Assembly: GCA_030628225.1 (NCBI GenBank)
Contig: DAOVRJ010000094.1
Coordinates: 1-8,758 of the forward strand
Reading direction: 5' to 3'
From: Candidatus Zixiibacteriota bacterium
GTDB lineage: Bacteria > SM23-81
Length of the DNA: 8,758 bases
A program made the translations under genes and the position numbers. The notes under the pieces were generated by a model. That model saw only the letters and a list, made by a program, of their open reading frames with translations. It ran no database searches and was not told the origin of the DNA. Positions 1-5,082 of the stretch are shown here, in pieces; position 1 is the stretch's first letter, and the number at the start of each line of letters is the position of its first letter.

Positions 1-3000
1 CTCCAGCTCACCCAGCGTCATCTACTACAACACCATCGAGGACAATGAGTACGGTGTTTCCATCGAGGACACGGCCAGCATCTCAATTCACCACAACGAT
101 ATCCTTGATAACACGACCAAGAACCTGAATTATAATCCCCTCGACACCCTGGTGGCCGAGTACAACTGGTGGGGGACCACCAATACAACCAACATAGAGA
201 ACAAGCTGGGCGGCTACGGGGAGATCGACTACATCCCGTTTCTGACCAATACGTTCCACGCGCCCTGGGTGGAGGTCGTCTCTCCCAACGGCGGGGAGGT
301 CTTTGCCGACACGTCCAACATCACCTGGGTGGCCCCGGACGTGGACGGCGACTCGGTGACCATCAATATCTTCTATTCTTCGGACGGGGGCAGCAACTTC
401 TTGTCCCTGGCCTTCGGGGAGGAAAATGACAGCACTTATGCCTGGGACACTACCCCACACACCGACGGCACTCAGTATATGATCAAGCTATTTGCTTACG
501 ACGGCACCTACCAAAGCTGGGACACCTCCGATGCCGTCTTCACCATCTACAACCCCGATCCACCCTCGATAACCGTCATCGATCCCAATGGCGGTGAGAT
601 TATCTTCCAGGACTCGACGGATATCACCTGGACGGCCACTGATCCTGACGTTGGAGATTCTACCATCCTGTCGGTGGACCTGGAATACAGCCCCGACGCT
701 GGCTCCACCTGGACGTATATCGATTCCAATCAGGCCAACGACGGCACCTACGGCTGGAATATCTACGAGCTGGAGGACGGACCCGATTATCTCATCCGCC
801 TCACCGTGAGTGATACCTCGGGCCTGTTCGATAAGGACAGCTGCGACGCTGTCTTCGAGATCAACAAACCCGATCCGCCCCAGGTAACAGTATTGAGCCC
901 CAACGGGCTCGAGCACTGGAGCGGGACTCACGATATCGTCTGGACGGCCACTGATCCCGATTCTTTGGAGGGACTGACCTTCGATCTGTTGGTGGGCATC
1001 GCCACTTTGTCTGATACTACCTGGACGCAGCTTCTGAGCAACACCTCGGATACCAGCTACTCATGGAACACCACCGGTTATTCGGATTGGCACACCTGGT
1101 ACGCGAAGGTGGTGGTCACCGACCCGGATACCCTCACCGACGAGGATCTCTCCAACACCAGCTTCACGGTGGACAACACCCCACCGCCCATGCCCTCGTA
1201 CCTGAACCTGGACGCCAAGTGGGATCCCGTAGCGGGCATAGGGAGCGTGTACCTCTCCTGGGAAGATGTGGTCGATACCCTGAGCCCGCCGGAGACTTTC
1301 CGAATCTACCACGGTACCTCCGATACGAACATCGACTATGACGACCCCATCGAGATCACCGGCGTCCCTTCTTGTACCATCGATTCTCTATCGACGGGCC
1401 CCCACTACTTCGGCCTCAGCGTGCATGACGCCGCCGATACGGCCAACTGGGTCATTTACCAGAAAAGCAAGGGAACCAACGGCGAGGGTGTCTACTTCAC
1501 CACTGGCGCCGACGGCAACCTGGCCACGGTGGTGGGCAACTCCAACGGAGTGGTCACCGGCTCTTCACCCAACTTCAATCTCAATGGATCCCTGGTGCTC
1601 ACCTACCCCAACTTCATGATGATCAACTTCGAGAACTTAACCGCCGGCGACAGCGATGGCCATCACGCTCTGATCGTATACGGCCGGCTATTGGCTCACA
1701 AGAGTACTTTCTCCGCCGCCAGCGCCGGAGATTGGCAGGGCATCGTCTTCGCCGACTCCAGCATGGACTACGACACCCTGACCACCGTGGGCTGTCTGGT
1801 GGATAGCTGCACCATCCGCCATGCCGTCGATGGCATTCACTGCATCTGGTGTTCACCGCTCATCAGCGGCAACGAGATCGACCACAACTCCCAAACCGGC
1901 ATCAGCTGCTTCTGGTCCGAGGCGCTCATCCTGGACAACGATACCAATGTCGGCGGCATTCACCATAACCAGTACGGGATCTTCGAGGATGGGGAGGGAC
2001 CCAGCGGGCTGGGCATCACCGCCAAGTTCAACGACGTGCGTGACAACACTATCGCCGGTATGCACTTCGGGGCGCAAGCCCGGCCTTCTCTTTACCGCAA
2101 CCTGATCCATGACAACAGCAACGGAGCGGAATTCGAGACCTGGGCCAGCCCGATCCGGTTCGAGCGTAATGACATCTATGGCAACTCCGTCTACGGGGTG
2201 CTCAACGATACCATTAACTTCGTCCAGGTAACGGCCACCCTGAACTGGTGGGGCGATGAGAGCGGACCCTCGGGAATCGGCTCCGGATCAGGGGACGCGG
2301 TGAGCAATAACGTGACCTATAAACCCTTCCTCAGCTATCCCAGCGGCGGAGATGTGGTCAACTGGTGCCAGCTCATCTCCCCGGACAGCATCAGCATGGA
2401 CGTGGGCGACACCACCCAGACCATCCTGGGCCAGGTCTATGAGCCGGGTGTGACCCCCGGCGCCGGACAGGGCGCGGGCATCACCGCCCAGGTGGGCTAT
2501 GGTTCCAACAACTCCGAGCCCTGCGGGGCCGGCTGGAATTGGGTCGCGGCCACCTACTTCCGGGACGTGGGCAGCAACGATGAGTACCAGAGCACCCTGA
2601 CGGTTTCCCGGTCCGGCACCTACGACTTCGCCTACCGCTTCTCCATGGATAGCGGGACCACCTGGGTGTACGCCGACCTGGACGGCAACAACACCGGCGG
2701 CGGAAGCAGCAACGGCTACACCTCCGACCAGGCCGGGCACCTGCAGGTGGGCTGGGTCCTGAACCCCGTTCTGGTCATCGACGACGACTGGGGTCCCTAC
2801 CAGGGCAATTACACCAGCGCCCTGGACGACAACGGCATCGGTTATGACATATGGGATGTATCCGTCCAGGGCTCCCCTCCGGCCGGCATCCTGAACAAGT
2901 ACCAGACTGTGGTCTGGGAGACCGGGGAGGATGATACCGCCACTCTCACCTCCGAGGATGAGGACAACCTGATAGCATATTTAGACAACGGGGGCAATCT

Positions 3001-4576
3001 GTTTTTGTCCAGCAAAGGTTACCTGACGGAGGCCGGAGTTCCCAATACGTTCATCACCGACTATTTGCACGTGGATTGGTGGGATAATGACCTGCCGGGC
3101 ATCGGGCGGGAGCAGGGCGAGCCGGGAGATCCCATCAGCGACGGGATGAACTTAGAGTTGCTGACGCCCCTCTGCGAGGGCACCGACGACATGATCCCGG
3201 GCAACGACGCCGTGGGCATTTTCCGGAACGATTACTACAAGCTCAACTTCGGAGGCCTGCGCTATCCCACCGCCGCCAGCAAGAGCGGTTACCGGATGGT
3301 CTTCCTCAGCTTTCCCTTCGAGGCCATTCAGGATGAGGCCGATCCAAACAACCAGCTCACGGTCATGGGGCAGGTGATGACCTGGCTGATGACCGGCTGC
3401 CTGCCCCCGGAGGCCCTGATGGCCGGAGATAAGTACCCGGGCTATGTGCCCCTGACCTGGTCGCCCCCTGGCTCTGTGGTGGATACTCTACAGGTCCACG
3501 ACGGCACCTTTGAAGGACGAATTCGGGCCAATGGAGACGGAGACGTTCTGGCCGTGGGCCTGACGCCTGAGGATTATCCCTGCGTGCTGCGCACCCTGAT
3601 GTTCTACGTGTGGGACTATCGCCCGTCGACGGTGGTGGACATGTACGTGTTCGCCGACACCTCCGCGCCGGCCCAGGTCATTGCCGGACCGTACGAGGTA
3701 ACTACCCTGGGACATGGCGCCGGGTGGGTCTTCGTGGACATCTGGGACGATCAGATCATCATCGACAGCGCGGATGTGTACGTTGGCGTGGCCTACCGAT
3801 ACGCTCAGGACACCGGTGTGGGTGTGGACAGGACCGATCCCTTCCAGGATCTCGGCTGGTGGGGGACCTCGGCGAACGGCCCCTGGACTTTGCTCAGCGA
3901 TTTCGGCTACCCCTTCAATATCTCCGACCCCAGTATCAGTGCTGTGGTCACTTACGGAGATGGAAGCAGCAAGCTCCTCGGCGGCCCCAAAGGGTCCGGC
4001 CTGGTCCAGTTCGGGACGGCTCCGGCGGACGCGGGCGGTAAAGCCTTGTTGGGATACAATGTCTACCGCGGCGAGACGCCCGGAGGTCCCCATAACTATC
4101 TGGATTTCGTGTCCAAAGACCAGACAACATACCAGGACTACTCGGTGACCGGCGGCGAGCACTACTGGTATGCGGTCAGCGCCACCTATCACCAGGAGGA
4201 AACAAGTTATTCCAACGAAGACCAGGGCGATCCCCGCTCCATCCTGCCGCCGCAGGCCGTCGCGGACATGGAGATCGCTCTAGAGTCCAGCGACCTGCGC
4301 CTGAGCTGGTCGCCGGTGACCATAGATACGGCGGGCCATCCCAAAGCGGTGGAACACTACACCGTCTACCGGGTCACCGATCCGGGAGCCGTCATCGGAG
4401 ATGAGGACTCCGTGGGGGTGACCGAGGAGACTTCCCTGGCAGACCCGGGCGCCGCCGGAGACACCGGCGTGCAGTATTTCTACGTGGTCAAAGCGGTGGA
4501 CTGCGATGGCGCCAAGTCCGCAGAGTCCAACCGCGTGGGAGAGTTCGACAAACAGATGCTGAACGGGACCAAATAG
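1..4576 (+). CDS. Giant modular secreted beta-helix / Ig-like / Fn3 protein (5' partial)
   Basis: The reading frame is open from base 2 to the TAG at 4574-4576 (1524 residues). The GTG at 152 is internal to the frame, so the true start and any signal peptide lie upstream. Modules by residue of the visible part: 1-80 end of a right-handed beta-helix with an NWWG cap; 90-394 three Ig-like modules, each opening with SPNG/DPNG and an I-x-W strand; 395-480 Fn3-like; 495-775 second beta-helix rich in N-x-I-x-x-N turns and again capped by NWWG; 789-915 beta-sandwich containing YADLDG; 921-1131 glutamine-amidotransferase-like fold starting VLVIDDDWG; 1134-1411 an Fn3 interrupted by an inserted domain; 1415-1524 final Fn3. 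No protease or glycosidase active site is recognisable. Such architectures belong to exported or surface proteins; adhesion, carbohydrate binding or a structural role is inference. The module types are fairly sure, the function unknown. Confidence 0.9.
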   Translation, partial: SSSPSVIYYNTIEDNEYGVSIEDTASISIHHNDILDNTTKNLNYNPLDTLVAEYNWWGTTNTTNIENKLGGYGEIDYIPFLTNTFHAPWVEVVSPNGGEVFADTSNITWVAPDVDGDSVTINIFYSSDGGSNFLSLAFGEENDSTYAWDTTPHTDGTQYMIKLFAYDGTYQSWDTSDAVFTIYNPDPPSITVIDPNGGEIIFQDSTDITWTATDPDVGDSTILSVDLEYSPDAGSTWTYIDSNQANDGTYGWNIYELEDGPDYLIRLTVSDTSGLFDKDSCDAVFEINKPDPPQVTVLSPNGLEHWSGTHDIVWTATDPDSLEGLTFDLLVGIATLSDTTWTQLLSNTSDTSYSWNTTGYSDWHTWYAKVVVTDPDTLTDEDLSNTSFTVDNTPPPMPSYLNLDAKWDPVAGIGSVYLSWEDVVDTLSPPETFRIYHGTSDTNIDYDDPIEITGVPSCTIDSLSTGPHYFGLSVHDAADTANWVIYQKSKGTNGEGVYFTTGADGNLATVVGNSNGVVTGSSPNFNLNGSLVLTYPNFMMINFENLTAGDSDGHHALIVYGRLLAHKSTFSAASAGDWQGIVFADSSMDYDTLTTVGCLVDSCTIRHAVDGIHCIWCSPLISGNEIDHNSQTGISCFWSEALILDNDTNVGGIHHNQYGIFEDGEGPSGLGITAKFNDVRDNTIAGMHFGAQARPSLYRNLIHDNSNGAEFETWASPIRFERNDIYGNSVYGVLNDTINFVQVTATLNWWGDESGPSGIGSGSGDAVSNNVTYKPFLSYPSGGDVVNWCQLISPDSISMDVGDTTQTILGQVYEPGVTPGAGQGAGITAQVGYGSNNSEPCGAGWNWVAATYFRDVGSNDEYQSTLTVSRSGTYDFAYRFSMDSGTTWVYADLDGNNTGGGSSNGYTSDQAGHLQVGWVLNPVLVIDDDWGPYQGNYTSALDDNGIGYDIWDVSVQGSPPAGILNKYQTVVWETGEDDTATLTSEDEDNLIAYLDNGGNLFLSSKGYLTEAGVPNTFITDYLHVDWWDNDLPGIGREQGEPGDPISDGMNLELLTPLCEGTDDMIPGNDAVGIFRNDYYKLNFGGLRYPTAASKSGYRMVFLSFPFEAIQDEADPNNQLTVMGQVMTWLMTGCLPPEALMAGDKYPGYVPLTWSPPGSVVDTLQVHDGTFEGRIRANGDGDVLAVGLTPEDYPCVLRTLMFYVWDYRPSTVVDMYVFADTSAPAQVIAGPYEVTTLGHGAGWVFVDIWDDQIIIDSADVYVGVAYRYAQDTGVGVDRTDPFQDLGWWGTSANGPWTLLSDFGYPFNISDPSISAVVTYGDGSSKLLGGPKGSGLVQFGTAPADAGGKALLGYNVYRGETPGGPHNYLDFVSKDQTTYQDYSVTGGEHYWYAVSATYHQEETSYSNEDQGDPRSILPPQAVADMEIALESSDLRLSWSPVTIDTAGHPKAVEHYTVYRVTDPGAVIGDEDSVGVTEETSLADPGAAGDTGVQYFYVVKAVDCDGAKSAESNRVGEFDKQMLNGTK
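2..241 (+). other. C-terminal end of first right-handed beta-helix domain
   Basis: The translation from base 2 shows the short-rung pattern of a parallel beta-helix (YYNTIEDNEYGVSIED, then ISIHHNDILDN) with asparagines at the turns. It ends in a cap: NWWG at 164-175, followed by IDYIPFL. This N-x-I-x-x-N rung pattern is typical of NosD/PbH1-type repeats. The pattern is already running at the window edge, so at least part of this domain lies upstream. Confidence 0.75.
269..1184 (+). repeat. Three tandem Ig-like modules within the giant protein
   Basis: Three modules of about 100 residues start near 269, 566 and 881. Each begins with V-x-V-x-(S/D)-PNG, continues with I-x-W (NITW, DITW, DIVW), and ends with a strand such as AVFTI, AVFEI or SFTV. 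Modules 2 and 3 are preceded by a near-identical linker, NPDPPS and KPDPPQ. At DNA level modules 2 and 3 share an exact 18-base string, CTGGACGGCCACTGATCC, at 628-645 and 940-957, exactly 312 bp apart, which fits duplication of one module. Module 1 is more diverged. Such modules usually act as spacers or binding units in surface proteins. Confidence 0.75.
1487..2332 (+). other. Second right-handed beta-helix domain
   Basis: About 280 residues with recurring rungs such as SGNEIDHNSQTGI, FNDVRDNTIAGM, YRNLIHDNSNGA and ERNDIYGNSVYGV. These carry the asparagine ladder and a small residue after each turn that are typical of parallel beta-helices. The domain closes with the same kind of cap as the first helix: NWWG at 2243-2254, then V-x-Y-KPFL. 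In known families this fold is common in polysaccharide lyases and in copper-enzyme accessory proteins, but I see no catalytic signature. A rigid rod or glycan-binding surface is the safest reading. Confidence 0.75.
2762..3394 (+). other. Glutamine-amidotransferase-like (ThuA-type) fold, apparently non-catalytic
   Basis: The region opens with VLVIDDDWG and continues with YTSALDDNGIGYDIWDV, then YQTVVWETG, LIAYLDNGGNLFLSS and a late strand RMVFLSFPFEAI. This is the alternating beta/alpha pattern of class-I amidotransferase-like folds found in extracellular proteins. At the nucleophile-elbow position, where a cysteine would be expected in active enzymes, there is only WETGEDD, and no convincing Cys-His-Glu triad is visible. 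It is therefore probably structural or ligand binding. The fold assignment comes from pattern recognition alone. Confidence 0.6.
3476..3964 (+). other. Beta-sandwich domain apparently inserted inside an Fn3 domain
   Basis: Immediately before this region is a good Fn3 A/B-strand segment (PPEALMAGDKYPGY then VPLTWSPPGS, 3404-3475). The matching C strand and remainder (LLGYNVYRG, then TYQDY, YWYAVSA, SNE) do not appear until 4046-4219. Between them lie about 163 residues that read as an independent beta-sandwich: VHDGTFEGRI, then YPCVLRTLMFYVWD, VVDMYVFADTS, WVFVDI, VYVGVAYRY and a final SAVVTYGDG. A roughly 28-residue glycine-rich linker (3965-4045) joins it back to the Fn3 C strand. The interruption is visible in the sequence; the structural reading is inference. 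Confidence 0.6.
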
Positions 4577-4605
4577 TCGGGCAGACAGCGCCAGGTCAAT
4601 GGTAT

Positions 4606-4638
4606 AGGGGCGCGGCATGCCGTGCCCCTTATTTATAG
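4606..4638 (+). terminator. Rho-independent-like terminator after the giant gene
   Basis: A ten-base-pair stem (AGGGGCGCGG at 4606-4615 with CCGTGCCCCT at 4620-4629, one G-U pair) encloses the loop CATG. The AT-rich tail TTATTTAT follows at 4629-4636. The stem starts 30 bases after the TAG of the secreted-protein gene. The U-tract is interrupted by A, so efficiency may be moderate. The hairpin argues that the downstream sensor genes are a separate transcription unit. Confidence 0.65.
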
Positions 4639-4665
4639 TGCCGTGAATCGTATGTCGGTTGACGG

Positions 4666-4680
4666 TGTCGAAACTCGACA
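4666..4680. repeat. Short inverted repeat TGTCGA-AAC-TCGACA
   Basis: Perfect six-base arms are separated by three bases, followed on the + strand by a purine-rich stretch (GAAGAAAAAAGAA). There is no T-tract, so it is not a plus-strand terminator. It could be an operator half-site pair, but a dyad this short may also arise by chance. Confidence 0.3.
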
Positions 4681-4740
4681 GAAGAAAAAAGAACATTCGT
4701 GTTAGTGCTCTGATAATGGGATTGCTTACCAACAGCCCTC

Positions 4741-4756
4741 ATCCTGCATCCAGGAT
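4741..4756. repeat. Short inverted repeat ATCCTG-CATC-CAGGAT
   Basis: Perfect six-base arms surround a four-base loop in the middle of the intergenic region. No poly-T follows. It may be a small hairpin or protein-binding dyad, and chance is a fair alternative. Confidence 0.3.
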
Positions 4757-4865
4757 ACAAAATCTTTTCCCCGCAGTAACGATCACGATCTCCAAATTCT
4801 CACCATCCCCATCCGATCCCCCCAAAACATAAACTGCGCCAGACCAGGTGAAAACCATTTTCGGC

Positions 4866-4885
4866 CTAATTTTTGCTAATTTCTT
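4866..4885. repeat. Tandem direct repeat CTAATTTTTG / CTAATTTCTT
   Basis: Two adjacent ten-base units share their first seven bases in an AT-rich patch about 200 bases upstream of the diguanylate cyclase start. One-helical-turn spacing is what a cooperative activator site would show, but no known factor can be named. A TAAAAT hexamer at 4903-4908 lies nearby without a good -35 partner. Confidence 0.25.
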
Positions 4886-4931
4886 ACAAGCAGGATTTTT
4901 CCTAAAATAGCGGCCTCTTCAGCACGCGACG

Positions 4932-4977
4932 GCCGGCTTTTCGGCTGCTTCAAAATAGCCTGTATATCAAGGCCGGC
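4932..4977 (+). repeat. Nested inverted repeat in the probable leader of the sensor operon
   Basis: GCCGGC at 4932-4937 can pair with the identical self-complementary GCCGGC at 4972-4977. Inside, GGCT at 4943-4946 can pair with AGCC at 4957-4960. A transcript starting upstream could fold into a two-level hairpin here, about 100 bases before the start codon. No known riboswitch class is recognised. Confidence 0.25.
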
Positions 4978-5072
4978 GGCGCCTGTCCGGGGCCATAGCA
5001 TAATCTTAATCTACCGAAATCCTCGCATTTTGCCATATCAGCAGGCACCAGAAAAAACACTGTCTGTTTAGC

Positions 5073-5076
5073 GGTG
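5073..5076 (+). promoter_or_regulatory. Ribosome binding site deciding the diguanylate cyclase start
   Basis: GGTG sits six bases before the ATG at 5083. The alternative GTG start at 5074 overlaps this site and has no Shine-Dalgarno-like sequence of its own. The protein from ATG begins MKDKKKTKDQL, a usual opening for PAS-sensor proteins with an N-terminal coiled coil. ATG 5083 is therefore preferred. Confidence 0.5.
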
Positions 5077-5082
5077 CACAGG

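Larger units (their letters stand above)
4577..5082. other. Intergenic region without a convincing gene
   Basis: The 506 bases between the secreted-protein gene and the diguanylate cyclase gene contain the terminator hairpin and several short dyads, and include an AT-rich patch around 4862-4908. No open frame here has family-like sequence; the minus-strand frames that cross it are extensions of antisense shadows. I looked for a c-di-GMP riboswitch, because a c-di-GMP synthase lies downstream, and did not see the GEMM-type core. No sigma70 promoter with both boxes at proper spacing could be chosen with confidence. Confidence 0.6.

Noticed and set aside
152-154. GTG as a start codon for the giant protein
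   Set aside because: The same frame is open to the window edge and encodes clear beta-helix rungs before this codon, which falls inside the helix cap.
3488-4192. Minus-strand open frame of 234 codons inside the giant gene
   Set aside because: It is antisense to a coding region with clear domains in the + frame, has low-complexity V/G/H/R-rich composition typical of GC-rich shadows, and resembles no family.
4659-4687. Promoter using TTGACG at 4659-4664
   Set aside because: The -35-like box is good, but at 17-base spacing the -10 position reads AAGAAA, and the site overlaps a dyad far from the next start codon.
4280-4732. Minus-strand open frame running from the intergenic region into the giant gene
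   Set aside because: Most of it is antisense to the final Fn3 domain, it crosses the terminator hairpin, and its sequence shows no family likeness.
4900-5082. c-di-GMP (GEMM) riboswitch upstream of the diguanylate cyclase
   Set aside because: The conserved core bases of the class were not found; only generic short hairpins are present.
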